This document shows, in pieces, positions 18,973 to 30,028 of a stretch of DNA of 32,382 nucleotides. Source of the DNA: Psilocybe azurescens (lineage: Eukaryota > Basidiomycota > Agaricomycetes > Agaricales > Agrocybaceae); the NCBI GenBank assembly GCA_023853785.1, contig JAJIRX010000164.1:1-32382 (forward strand). The letters are read 5' to 3'. Below the pieces are notes generated by a model, which did not search any database, had not been told where the DNA came from, and was given only the letters and a program-made list of their open reading frames with translations. The position numbers and the translations under genes were made by a program. How positions within the stretch are numbered: position 1 is the stretch's first letter; each line of letters begins with the position of its first letter.

Positions 18973-20275
18973 TAAGTTCGATGAAGGGTGCGGACGTGGA
19001 TCGTCGACGGCCTATTATGACTACCAGATCTCGCGAAAGCTACGGAGAACCAATTGAAAAATAAAAGAAAAGAAGTACAATTTAAAGAACCAGTAGAAGA
19101 AAGTGAGTCAAGTGAAGAGGAGACAGAGATACAGTTACCAGCGAAAAGGGGTTTCCCCACCTAAAAATAAAAAGAAAGCGAATATACCCACGGAGTTACC
19201 TGAAAAGGAGATGCCTGTATCGGAATCAGAAAGTACTAATAAGGATAGCACGCCTGAGCTTCCCTATATAGACGTTCCCCCCTTTAACAACGGTAGTCCG
19301 ACCAAATGGTACCAGTGTACCTACTCAGTCATTTGAAAAAGAGAAAGAGAAACCTGGTCCAGCCTATAAAACTCAAGCGCCTATTGAGTCAGAAGCAGAC
19401 TATGAAAGGGTTTTCAAAGAAATGTTAGACCTAACAATGCCGGTCACACTGAGGGGCCTGATAGGGGATCGCCCAACTTAAGAGATTTCCTTAAGAAAAG
19501 CTTAACCAAAGTTAGGACACCCGTGTTATTAGAAGAAATTGAGGACGAGGAATCGCCCACCCAAAAACAGTTGCCCAAAGCGATTCCTTTGGGTCCCAAA
19601 GAAATAGAAACGGGTTTAACTGTGGACGAACTCCCTGTAGCAGCGTTCTTAATGGCCAGTGACATAAGAGCTGATGACCGGATGGAGCCTACTTGGAAAG
19701 TGGCGTCGGATCCTTATCTTCAATTTGCTTTGAGTAATGACGGTGCTATTCCCAAAGAACCCTATGTGGCCCGGGAGTCAGGTAATCTTAGGGTTATCTT
19801 CCCTAAAATCAATGGAGTCTTCCAAGAAGAAGCCATTTTAGATTCAGGCTCACAAATTGTGTCTATGGCTGAAGCCACGGCAGTTGAGATGGGGCTAACA
19901 TGGAATCCTGCTATTACGATAAACATGCAAAGTGCTAATAAAACTGTGGACCGAACGCTAGGTCTTGCAGAAAATGTAGCATTCCGTTTCGGAGGGGTGA
20001 CTATATATCTACAAGTACATATCATCAAAGCTCCTGCTTATAAAGTTCTATTGGGACAGCCGTTTAATCAGCTAACTACTAGTGTAGTTACTACTGAATC
20101 AGATGGCTCTACAACGGTACTAGTCACAGACCCCAACACCCAGCAAAAGGCACTATTGCCTACCTATGCTAGAGGTCTGGGTCCTGGAGACCTTTTGAAA
20201 GTCAAGCAAGCCCAGTCTTTTAGACAGCCTCGAGGACTTGGTTCCAGAACAAGGAGAGGTAGCGGTGGTGTTTGA
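18973..20275 (+). pseudogene. gypsy gag-pol linker and aspartic protease
   Basis: After the gag stop as written, homologous sequence continues in other frames: MKGADVDRRRPIMTTRSRES, an acidic stretch, then YERVFKEMLDLTMPVTL, a segment often seen in fungal gag-pol before the protease. From 19523 a 250-codon open frame holds the protease: EEAILDSGSQIVSMAEA has the catalytic Asp in a DSG motif, followed by MQSANKTVDRTLGLAENV and YKVLLGQPFNQL. It ends at 20275, and the next open stretch is in another frame. The likely original state is one gag-pro-pol frame. The protease cuts the polyprotein during particle maturation. Confidence 0.8.
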
Positions 20276-22112
20276 ACTGGACGAAGAGACTCAGAGTATC
20301 TCAGTAGAGGGGTATTCCCTAGCATCCGACGGAGGTTTCACCTCAGAAGGGGTTAGGAATGCTTTTCTATCCCAAGCCATAAGAGAAGAAAAAGTAGAAC
20401 TTAGTGATAAAAGAAAAGTAGAAACGTACCTGCATCAGTTATCTAATTGTGATAGAGGGAGCGATCACCACTTAGGCGATCGCCTCCTGAAATAAGCGAT
20501 CCTGCGACCAGGAAAGACCAAGCTGGACCAGCGGCGACCGTCTTACTGGGTAAGAAATATAAGCCTGTAGCCTTAAAAATAAAGCCCGTATATACAGAGT
20601 TACCGGAGCAGTACAGGATAGTGAGGAATATTGTGGGCGATCCCTTAAAAGATATGCCTCCTCTAAACCCACACCCTCCCTGACTTGAACCCGACTGGGG
20701 CGATACACCGGCAGAAAGGCAAGCGGCGTTCGACAAGGTTCATAAAGGAGAATTCTTATGGCCTGAAGAGCGAAAACTAGTACATCATATTATGATGCAA
20801 CAAAATGAGGCGTTCGCCTGGAATGATGATGAAAGGGGTCAGTTTCGAGAAGACTTCTTCCCGCCTGTCAGAATTCCTACGGTAGAACACAAGCCTTGGG
20901 TTTATAAGAATATCCCAATACCACCGGGACTCTATAATGAAGTCTGTAGGATTATTAAATCTAAACAGGTATCAGGAGTCTATGAACCATCAAATTCATC
21001 CTTTAGATCGAAGTGGTTTACGGTTGTAAAGAAGGATGGGAAAAGTCTTAGGATAGTCCATAGTCTGGAGCCTCTTAATGCAGTAACCATAGCACATTCG
21101 GGGTTCCTCCAGCGACAGAGGATTTAGCAGGACATTTTGCAGGGAGAGCATGTGGGGAATGTTTGACTTGTATGTAGGATATGATGAGCGAGCCTTAGAA
21201 GAGAGCTCCCGAGACATGACTACCTTCCAGACACCCTTTGGAGCTATGCGCCTAACTACATTGCCTATGGGATGGACCAACTCTGTACCCATCTTTCATG
21301 ATGATGTAACTTATATCCTTAGAGAAGAGATGCCTGAGTATACCATTCCTTACATTGACGATGTAGGTGTGCGAGGACCGGTCTCTCGATATCAGGATAA
21401 GGATGGAACTTATGAGACGATCGCCGAAAATCTAGGTATTCGGCCGTTTGGTGTGGGAGCATCTGCAAAATGTAAATCGAATAATTCAGCCGAATTAAGT
21501 ACGCAGGAGCGACCTTCTCGGGTACTAAGTCGTTGTTATGTGCTGAAGAAATAGTAGTAGTGGGACACTTGTGTGGTTTCGATGGGCGAAAGCCCACGGA
21601 AGAACGGGTTAAAGTGATCATGGACTGGGGAGACTGTAAAAATGTGTCAGAGGTTGGCGCCTTCTTAGGAACTGCTGGGGTACTAAGATCGTATATCCCT
21701 GGTTTTGCAGAGAGGGCTCGACCATTACAAAAGTTAACCCATCTGAACACACCGTTCCAGTGGGGTCCAGAACAGATTGCTAGCATGCAGCGAAGAGTTA
21801 AAGGCGGGAGTAATAAATGCGCAATGCTTAAGACCCTTGGACTACGAAAGCGAGGATCGCATTGTATTAGCAGTTGATACTTCCTACATAGCTGTAGGCT
21901 ACTATATCTACCAAGAGGATAATAAGAACCCTAAGAAACATTACTTTGCGAAGTTTGGGTCTATCACACTACACGAGCATGAAGCCAGATACTCTCAACC
22001 TAAGAGGGAACTCTACGGTTTAAAAAGAGCCTTAGAAGCCAATCGCCACTGGCTGATAGGTGTCAGAAATCTTGTGGTAGAAACGGATGCAAAATATATC
22101 GGGGTATGCTAA
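20276..22112 (+). pseudogene. gypsy reverse transcriptase and RNase H
   Basis: A spacer (20276-20780) leads into FAWNDDERGQFREDFFPPVR and KPWVYKNIPIPPGLYNEVCR, a block typical of basidiomycete Ty3 elements. Then come SKWFTVVKKDGKSLRIVHSL, TTFQTPFGAMRLTTLPMGWT and the catalytic TIPYIDDVGVRGP near 21355. The thumb and connection have KPTEERVKVIMDWGDCKNVS and FLGTAGVLRSYIPGFAERAR. RNase H has IVLAVDTS, QPKRELYGL and VVETDAKYI, giving its acidic residues. Frames shift near 20640, 21110, 21440, 21530 and 21800. Order and motifs are complete, so the region would copy the RNA and remove the template if the frame were whole. Confidence 0.85.
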
Positions 22113-24175
22113 TGAATCCTGATGTTATGCCTAATGCTACTATAAATAGATGGATAGAAGAGATAGGTCTCTTCCATTTCACTATCAGACATGTTGCTGG
22201 AAAACCTTGGACCAGATGGTTTATCAAGGCGACCTCGCCAGCCGCTTGATAATCCGGAACCGCCTAGTGAGAATACGGAAGAAGAACCCTGGGGACCACC
22301 TGTGATAGAATTAGACAACTCTAGCGATCCACCTCCTTTACCGGTAGAAGACTTCGTATCAGAAATTGATAAGAGGACCGGATTTGTACTGGAAGAGCTG
22401 GGAGATCGTAGGGGGATCGCCTATCGAAGCGATCACCAGCGTCCACCAAAAGCCAAAAGCCTCTGAAGGAAAGAGGTCTGCTAAAGATATTAGACATTAA
22501 GCAAGAGATAGAGCAAGAACCAGAGTTTGACAGGATAGCTAGAGTTGCTGATAACTTCTTAATAGAGTTGGCGGAAGCGGACGAAATGAGACTAATAGAA
22601 CAAAAGCAGCTTGAGCTATACCTGCAATCTAAGGGAGGAACTAGGTCCTGAACGAAGGGACTATGTTCAGCAATTAGTATCTACTCTAACATTACCTGAT
22701 GAGACAGCAATTCTGGCAATGCCTTATCCAGAAGAGCAGCGATCGCCAAAAGGAAAACAGCAGGATCGCCAATTAGAATGGGGGCGATCCAGTGGCACAA
22801 GGATCACAGCTTCCAACCGAAGGGTTTGGATAAAAAGCAACATATGCAATTTCTACAATGGGTTAGGCGATTCATTATGTTTGAAGGGCGCTTATATCTA
22901 AGGAACTCGGGCGCTACCCATAGATTAGTGGTGTCTAAAGACAAACGACTGTATATGCTTACTGCAGCCCATGACCACGTCGGCCATAGAGGAGTCTATG
23001 CAACAACTCAGCTACTGGTACAGCGATTCTGGTGGCCAGAAATGGAGAAGGATATTAATTGGTTTGTGAAAACTTGTCACTTATGTCAGGAACGACAAAA
23101 GACACTGATAAGAATTAAACCGGTTATCACACATACTCCTTCAATATTTCAGACCTTACATGCAGACTGTATGGTAATGAGCACTGCATCAAATAATTGT
23201 CATCATATAGTGCATGGAAGAGACGCTCTTATCTTGGATGGAGGGACGGCCTTTCAGCTCGGAAACGGGTAGGGCTATAGGACAATGGATTTGGGAAGAT
23301 ATCATCTGCAGATGGGCTTGTATAGCGGAATTTGTAACAGATAATGGACCACCGTTTGTAGCAGCTGCCAACTGGTTGACTGAGAAGTATGGCATCGTCA
23401 GCATTAAGATCTCTCCGGTATAATTCCACGAGCCAATTAGTGCGGTGGAACGACCACACTGGGACGTTCGCCAGGTAATATATAAAATGCTAGGAGCCGC
23501 TAATGTACACAAGTGGTTCTGGTTCTTCTCATATATTATGTGGGCAGATCGTGTGACTATACGAAGGAGGCTGGGGTGTTCGCCATATTTTATGGTCACT
23601 GGGGCGAACCCTGTTCTCCCATTAGACGTCAAGGAAGCGACATGGCTAGTCAAACCTCCTACTGGGGTAATGACCGATGAAGCCTTAATCGCTTTCCAGC
23701 GCTCAAGCACTAGCGAAACACCAGTTACACGTAGCCTCGATGCGGACTCGTATAGATAAGCAAAAATATGAAGCCCTATTGCGATATGAACGAGATAATC
23801 AGGCAGTAATTAAAGACTATAATTTTGTGCCTGGAGATCTAGTACTAGTACGCAATTCAGGAGTTGAATCTTCCTTAAATAAGAAGTTAAAGCCAAGATA
23901 CCTTAGGACCTATATGATAGTGATAAGGCGGACTAGGGAGGCTCGTATGTAGTGGCAGAAATGAACGGAGCGGTTATGCAGAGCAAGGTAGCAGCCTTTA
24001 GGGTAGTACCTTACTTTGCTAGGGAGAAGATAGCGATCCCGGCTCTGTTACGGACCTCATTGATATATCTAAGCAAGGTCTAAGAAAAATAATAGACGGC
24101 CCCGATGACCAGTCCTTGCCTTTCAAAGACATGGCCTTTGAGCATGCTCCTTTACACTCAGATGAAGACGAGTAA
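22113..24175 (+). pseudogene. gypsy integrase with GPY/F-like C-terminus
   Basis: A linker (22190-22620) precedes the zinc module HDHVGHRGVYATTQ with CHLCQERQ near 23080. The catalytic core has HADCMVM (first Asp), AEFVTDNGPPFVAAANW (second Asp) and AVERPHWDVRQVI (Glu). One in-frame stop at 23420 precedes this Glu and is probably part of a local error. The C-terminal domain has YNFVPGDLVLVRNSG and KKLKPRYLRTYMIVIRRT, resembling the GPY/F module that follows many Ty3 integrases. The last frame ends FEHAPLHSDEDE with TAA at 24173-24175. I see no chromodomain. It would insert element DNA into the genome. Further shifts lie near 22480, 22800, 23215, 23745 and 23930. Confidence 0.82.
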
Positions 24176-24364
24176 AAATCTTAAAAACCGGTAATGACGA
24201 TCGCCCGAACAAGCGATCGCCAGGACGGCGAAAGACGTCTTCATTAAAACTCGTACTGGGTAATAAGAGGGAAACACCAAACCAATAATAGACTAAGAAG
24301 TTTGCTATTGGAAGGTACTCTACCAAAAGGGGAAAACTAGAAGGGACTTCAGGAGGACAGACAA
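24176..24364. other. Convergent intergenic gap between pol and the antisense cassette
   Basis: These 189 bp separate the pol stop (plus strand) from the stop of the first antisense gene (minus strand). No gene is seen. One GCGATCGC copy lies at 24213-24220 and another half-site close by. Both transcripts should end in or across this gap. Confidence 0.6.
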
Positions 24365-25648
24365 TTATTTAGACAGAGCTGAAGTAATCTCGGAGAGCTG
24401 TTTCATAGCGACTCTACGTTCGACCGCCTTGAAAAACATATTAGACTCGCAGTCCCGGATACGTGCTTGTAAAAAGAGGATTTGGTGGCGGTTAACTTCG
24501 GCATCCTCACTTGCAATAAAAGGGGAAGTGCTGGCTGCGTCAAAGAATTGAGAGAGCGCCTCCGGGATGACCTTAGTGGACGGATCTGCGAACCAAGAGT
24601 TTAGCGGAGGATCGCCAAAAGCAAGAAAAGGGCGATCGCTAGATGCGTACCTTCGGTAGACAAAAAGTCAAACTTGTCAGTTCTAGCACGTTTGGAACCA
24701 GTGGCCTGCGTAGCGGGGCGCCTTGAGAAAAGGATGTCCTTTAGTATCAACTCCAGGGACTTGATCGTAGTCCAGTATAATCACCTCGGGCGTTTATCAC
24801 TAGACTTGTAAGAGCCCTAGCTTTATTATCATTCATGTCAAGGGACCTAATGAAAAGGAGGACATACCTTGCTGGTGTCGGCGGCCGATCGCTTACTACG
24901 AGACTTCTTAGTAGTGGAACTAATGATCTCGACATCATCGTCAACGATCATAGGGGCGGACTGATGCAGAGAATGTTAGGGGATCGCTCGATAGCACGGA
25001 TAAGCGGCTTACGTCGGAAAATTCCTCCTGAGGATAGAAAGTAAGCTCAGGGTTGCTACAAGTGGAAGAGACGAACTCCACCTCTCCAGATTCATCAGTA
25101 GGGCGAGTCTGGTGAAGACGATTGCCAATCCTTTGAATCTGAAGGGCGAGTTGGGCTATAGAGAGAGAGAAAGCGATCGCTGTAACACTCACAACCGGGG
25201 TTTCGTCCTCTGCGGCCTTGGTAGGAGATGCAGCGTTGAGTTGGGCCTCGCGATCAGCATGAATTCCTTTGCAGATCGCCCCAATAATGTGATACTCTGA
25301 AGTATAGCGATACAGTTTGGAATCGAACAGTGGCAGCTCTGAAGCCCTTTTCGCAAACCGAAAACGATCTCACAAGGATCCCCAAGTTGATTAATGATAG
25401 CAGCATGGTCCTTCCAGCCCACCTAGTAGAAAGCAAAAACAATCGAATACTAGTACAGGTTTAAGGATGTTAAAAGCGCACAAGGAACGTGCCGCTTCAT
25501 TCAACAACGGATAATTGACAGCGGCGGTTTCAGCAGTAGGAGTCCAGTCCTTAGGAGCATGGTGAAGGGCTCGGAACGTAAAGTTCGTAGCATCCGCAAC
25601 AGATGGCACAAGAGATATAGCAGTTACTTCTGAAGTGAGAACAGGCAT
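24365..25648 (-). CDS. Antisense gene B3: unknown spliced protein with basic NLS-like clusters
   Basis: I do not recognise this protein. ATG 25648 opens MPVLTSEVTAISLV about 40 bp after a TATA-like GTATAAGAGG. Coding continues through LHHAPKDWTPTAETAAVNYP, GWKDHAAIINQLGDPCEIVF, LYRYTSEYHIIGAICKGIHA, FSLSIAQLALQIQRIGNRLH, KKSRSKRSAADTS, PEVIILDYDQVPGVDTKGHP and a C-terminal helical stretch ending KQLSEITSALSK before TAA. GT-AG introns fit at 24867-24805 (63 nt) and 24650-24586 (65 nt), and a short one at 25457-25423 (35 nt, doubtful). Single-base frame changes are needed near 25340, 24975 and 24700. The basic clusters KKSRSKR and GSKRART suggest a nuclear protein; that is inference only. Confidence 0.6.
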
Positions 25649-25686
25649 GATGAAGTGAGGGAGATCGCTTGACAATAGGGCGATCC

Positions 25687-25694
25687 CTCTTATA
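25687..25694 (-). promoter_or_regulatory. TATA-like box of antisense gene B3
   Basis: On the minus strand TATAAGAG lies about 40 bp before ATG 25648. The spacing resembles that of gene B1, which argues for separate promoters within the cassette. Confidence 0.4.
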
Positions 25695-25864
25695 CTGGAA
25701 GAACCCTCTCATAGAAAGATCAATGGGCGACGATCGCTTGACAAGATCTGCAGAAGTGAGAAGACACTGGGCAAGCGCGTGGTAGACATTTGCAAATCAG
25801 TTCGTATGTAAAAACAAGCCTAATACGAAGTGATTAGAAAACTGATGCAACTAAATTCGCGAAA

Positions 25865-26667
25865 CTACCGGGCTGAAATGGTCCGAATTTCCTCTATATT
25901 TCCAGGATGGAAAGCAACAGAACGGGGAGCGAAGAGAGCACTATAACGCTTAAAGATGGCTGAATACTCCAAACGACGGCACTCCAAAGTCAATAGGAAG
26001 TGGCGGATAGGAAAAATGGTTCTCAGAGCGCTGTAGTATTCGGTACCGTCGTAAAAGCCCGGATCAGCTGAAAAAGGCTCCATCAGTTGCTAAACCCATC
26101 TAGTAAAAGTGATTAGCGCTACACGGGACGGGTAAGGATCATTGTTGGGGAAACCTTGGCACTGTCGGGTCCGACATGAGTGAAAAACTGATGGAACTGA
26201 GCTCCCAAGCAATGGGTGCTGCGCACACGGAACCAGTGATACGCGGCAGTCTGAAATGCTTGACCGGAGTATTGCCCAAAGTGAATGTCACCACGAGGAA
26301 TTGCCAACTAAGAGATCATGAGTCTAGCCAACATTAACTTCTGATAACTGTTTCTACGCACCAAGAGATGAGTCAGTTGGATGAGCTCTGCCAAAGGGGA
26401 CGACCGGAACTAGGTTGTTCTTTCTGTTTCTGGTAGAACGCCCGCTTGAATTTCTGGTGAGCAGCGTTGAGGTCGTACAACAAATTGTGATAAGCAACGG
26501 GATCGCTAGTAGGGTTCATAATTTCGGGAACCTGGTAAAATAGCTTGATCTCGGGGCTAGGTCTTCATATTCGTCGGCGACAGCATAACGAAAATCAAGG
26601 TCCTCATAGAAGGCCTGGCTGGGGGAATTTGAACAGGCACGTAGAGATTAGGCAAAGGATTAGACAT
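25865..26667 (-). CDS. Antisense gene B2: unknown spliced protein rich in aromatic residues
   Basis: I do not recognise this protein. ATG 26667 opens MSNPLPNLYVPVQIPP. Reading on gives QAFYEDLDFRYAVADEYEDL, NPTSDPVAYHNLLYDLNAAH, KFKRAFYQKQKEQPSS, LAIPRGDIHFGQYSGQAFQT, FRVRSTHCLGAQFHQFFTHV, DPGFYDGTEYYSALRTIFPI and a stop at 25865-25867. Two good introns keep phase: 26361-26308 (54 nt) and 26154-26090 (65 nt, with branch-like CTAATCAC). Three single-base frame changes are needed near 26615, 26560 and 26405. A further candidate intron just past ISAR (25868-25820) repeats the CTAATCAC branch, so B2 might splice on towards B3. It starts only 48 bp after B1 and could be the 3' part of one transcript. 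Confidence 0.55.
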
Positions 26668-26715
26668 TGGTCTATACAAGACAGATAGGCTATCTAAAGC
26701 TACTTATGTGTTTAG

Positions 26716-27579
26716 TCAATCCGGCCAAGACGAGTGTGAGAATTGTGGATCGCTGAGGGAGATCCCTTCGAGCGATCGCCTTGCGGTTGGACTTCCATAT
26801 CCCATGCGGCTCCAAGCGAACGCCCAATTGGAAACTGGCGAAAAGGTGAACATATTCCTGACGCCGGGCAGCCAATATTGATAGGCGCAAGTGGGGAGGA
26901 AGTAATTGGTTATTCTGAAATTGTTGATTGCTTTGGATCCACGAGGTATAAAGAATCTAGACTCTCTAACGCTCAGTATGGGTTCCTAAGCATTTTGTGA
27001 ATAAAAGTTTTACCTGTCGAATAGGCCGACTAATGACGGGACCAATGGCACGGAAACTGGGACCTCCGGTCGGCGATCAGAACATAGATATGGTCGTGAA
27101 GACGTCCGGGTGGTAGACCCACGGGCCTAGTTGAATCCAGGACTTGGCAAGGTCAACAAAAATCATGCCTACTTCGTTTTCATAGTTGATGTCAGCAATG
27201 TCGAACTGGAGCTAAGATGGGGATCAGAAAGTGTTATCATCAGGACAAAAGTTATAGAGTAACGTACCAGCTGTACAGTGGCTAGGATTAAGGATTGCAG
27301 AGGTGGTACGAACCCTAGGACGGGGTCCACTTGCGCTTCAACACCCCGATTCTGGCATTCATGTTTATAAATGCAATACTCATCGAGAAGCTTGCGAAGG
27401 CTTGGCGTCGTCGGGCGAAGGGAGTAAGGGTGCTGGCGATACCTCTGGATAATACCCTCATCCAAGTGATAATACTCGCTGAGTGCACGCTGATAGTACG
27501 GTGTTGTGTGAGGAATGAAATCAGAAGCGAGCCTCTCTTCGGCTAGGCGCGCAATGGGTGGAACAATAGGTGGATCCAT
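26716..27579 (-). CDS. Antisense gene B1: unknown three-exon protein
   Basis: I do not recognise this protein. ATG 27579 opens MDPPIVPPIARLAEERLASD, 35 bp after a TATA box. Exon 1 ends at 27268, and a GT-AG intron of 56 nt (27267-27212) joins in phase to exon 2, LQFDIADINYENEVGMIFVD and SWIQLGPWVYHPDVFTTISM. One TGA interrupts exon 2 near 27078, after which PTGGPSFRAIGPVISRPIRQ continues in the same frame. A second intron (27013 to about 26962) joins SRFFIPRGSKAINNFRITNY, YQYWLPGVRNMFTFSPVSNW and a stop at 26716-26718. The product would be about 250 residues, with many Tyr, Trp, Phe and Pro, no signal peptide and no obvious membrane segment. Confidence 0.6.
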
Positions 27580-28136
27580 GGCTACGGGACAAGACTAACT
27601 ATGTCGATTCTCCTTTATAAAAGGATCGCCCGGGTCAGGTATAACTTATGGGATCCACACGTGGTCGGCCGCTGTATTACACATAATTCAGTGCGAATGC
27701 TTGGCGATCTCTACACAACTAGGGAGTTGTGATCTTTAGTTGGGGGTGCGATCACCATGTGTAGCGATCACTACAAGCGATCACCACGTGGGTAGAGGAC
27801 TTAGAAGAAATTTTGCGATTTTAAAAATCTAGTGATTCTCTAACAAGTTTTTAAAAGCGAAACTTAGCAATTAGTAAAAGTAAAATAAGCAGTAGGACTG
27901 AAGACTCGGCAAGGAAAAGGATAGCATGGTCAATTAAGAGAGATCAATGTAACTAATTTCTTAAAGAAACATTCACCCGACCAAGAAAAAGGGTTTCATT
28001 ACAAAAGATTATGCGATACAAATAAAACTACTATAGGAAGAAACCCTGAAAAATATCCTAAGTAGTATGCAAAAAGTGCACAAAAGAAAAGTACTGCCAT
28101 ATAAAAACATATAAAGTCCCAAGAAAGCAAGGGTGA
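27580..28136 (-). other. Upstream region of antisense gene B1
   Basis: These 557 bp lie between gene A's end and gene B1's start. I see no coding frame. It holds several GATCGC/GCGATC half-sites (near 27627, 27703, 27747, 27763, 27777) and the TATA box listed separately. Confidence 0.5.
27613..27624 (-). promoter_or_regulatory. TATA box of antisense gene B1
   Basis: Minus-strand CCTTTTATAAAG is a strong TATA match about 35 bp before ATG 27579. It supports real antisense transcription inside the element. Confidence 0.5.
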
Positions 28137-30028
28137 AAAACAGTCAGTGAGCGAGCCGGGCCTTCTTGGAGGGGGCGATCGTCCTCAGACTCTTCGGCAG
28201 ATCCTTCAGAAACGGAGTCAGAGGACTCCTCCGTTACGGCAGGGGAGCCTTCTCGGCGATCCCCCGTCCTCGGAAGAACTCTCTCCTCCACTGTCAGATG
28301 AGACAGACTCGGTGGAGTCCTCACTGGACTCTTTGCCACTGGGAACTTCCTCGGCCTCCAAATCGAGCATGGGATGATCATCAGAGGGTCGAGGACAGGA
28401 GGGACGAAGTTCCCGTCGTCATCCAGATAGCCAGATTCTTGAAGCAGCTGATAAAGCTGCGGGAATCGCTCGAGATGGCGAGGGGGAAGGGCTCAAGGAG
28501 TTCGTGCAAATTTCGAGAGGGGAATCGCCCACTTCAAAAGGGTCCTCCAGATCAAAGAGAGAAGCCGATGGCCGCTCGTCGAAGCGCTTCGTCACCATCA
28601 AACAAGGGGGCTAAAATGTTGTCGGCGGTGGGGAAGTTGTGGACGATCGCCTGAAGGGTCTCGGAGAGGCGGAACTCTAAATCAAGCGTGCGAGACTGGA
28701 GTCGGGCGGCGAGGTCGATCGCCTCGACCTCAAGGCGACGCGCATCCCGCAAATCCCGACATAGCAAGCGTAGGGCTAAAAGAAATCTGTTAAAAAGCAT
28801 ACCGGGGTAAAACTGCAAAAGATAAAAACTTACCATTGGCCGAAAGCGATCCCATCTGAGCGTACCGGTTGTACAGACGCATCTGGACAGGTGGGGAGCG
28901 GAAAGAGCAGGGTTTTGGTTTTGGCCTCTGGTCCACAACGCCGCCAAGGCCGCGGAATGTACAGGCCGAAGGTGTGTTTGACAAAACACACTGGGCGCAA
29001 ATCATCAGAGGCTGGCAAAACACTTAAAGTCAGAAATAATCAGTCAGATAAAGCAAAAAGTGACCTACAACAGACTTGTGATTGCCTAGATCAGCGAGCT
29101 CTTGAGCAGCGATAGGAGGATCGTCTGGACTCGCCGCCGCAGAACAGGCTCACCAGGGTTCGCCTCGAGTGCAGCGATCGCCGTCGATTTCTTGCGATCG
29201 TATGACTTGGCGTGGACTCTCGTTGGCCAGTCGTTGACTTAGCGGTTCCACGTTTTCGTTTGGCAGGAGGATCGACGGGTGCTGGAGTTATGTCGGGAGA
29301 GGCGATCGCCCGAAACGCCGCTTGGACCTGCTACGGGCGTGGAGGGAAGAGCGCGGTGGCGACGGTCCTCAGCCTGAGCGAACATCTCCAGGATCTCCAT
29401 CGGACGGAGAGGTGGGGATGCAGCAACTGGAGAAGCGGGAGGAGGGTAAGGCGCGAGCTTTACCTTTCCCTTTGACGCGCGAGAGGGCATTGTTCTGGTG
29501 GCCTGAGGACCAGAGGAGGGAGCAATCGCCTCGTCTGTCGGGCTAGGAGGGACGATCCCGTCGAAGACCTAAGAAAAGCAGCACCGGCCAGACTATGCAC
29601 GTCCCAAGAGATCGTGTTCTCCTAAACAAGAAGTAGTCACGGCTGTAAAATATAAATAGCAAAACAAAGTGATAAAAGACCTACCGTAGAGAAAGGACCA
29701 CGAGAAAAAGTGCGTACAACTCAAAAGTCCGAGACCGTGCCCGAACAAACAAGAAAATATGTTGCAAAGTGTGCGGCGCACACTGATTGCGAACTCGGAT
29801 TCTTCAAAGTCTTTATCCTCGTACTGGAGGAAGTGGTTGGACTAATAGAAATTGTTGAATAAGAGAAAACAAGTGAAAGAATCGTGCAACTCACCAGATG
29901 AACTTGCATTTCACCAAGAACGACGGCGGCCTCTTCATGCGTCAGCGATCCTCGGCGAACGGGGCTTTGTGGGCAAGTTCCCAGGCCTTTTGCAGATGGT
30001 GGAGAAGCTCTTGAGAAGAAGGAGGCAT
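28137..30028 (-). CDS. Antisense gene A: unknown multi-exon protein with coiled-coil-like helix and acidic serine-rich tail
   Basis: I do not recognise this protein. ATG 30028 opens MPPSSQELLHHLQKAWELAH. Exons show EEAAVVLGEMQVHL, YEDKDFEESEFAI, ENTISWDVHSLAGAAFL, DGIVPPSPTDEAIAPSSGP, MEILEMFAQAEDRRHRALPS, SYDRKKSTAIAALEANPGEP, DLRPVCFVKHTFGLYIPRP, QMRLYNRYAQMGSLSAN, a helical LRDARRLEVEAIDLAARLQS, FPQLYQLLQESGYLDDDGNF and a Ser/Glu/Asp-rich tail ending near 28140. GT-AG introns fit at 29894-29842 (or -29824), 29684-29643, 29068-29012 (57 nt) and 28833-28776 (58 nt, in phase). Several single-base frame changes are needed. The basic patches AKRKRG and SKKARL and the acidic tail would suit a nuclear or chromatin-linked protein; this is inference. 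Confidence 0.58.

Noticed and set aside
23189..23710. Minus-strand ORF of 173 codons
   Set aside because: It is the shadow of the gypsy integrase core, where the DNGPPF and VERPHWD motifs are on the plus strand.
28166..28654. Plus-strand ORF of 162 codons in the cassette
   Set aside because: It has no recognisable motif and lies opposite gene A exons that join in phase across introns.
24365..30028. env-like gene in the post-pol region
   Set aside because: The plus strand has no long frame there, and the minus-strand proteins show no signal peptide, fusion peptide or clear transmembrane anchor.
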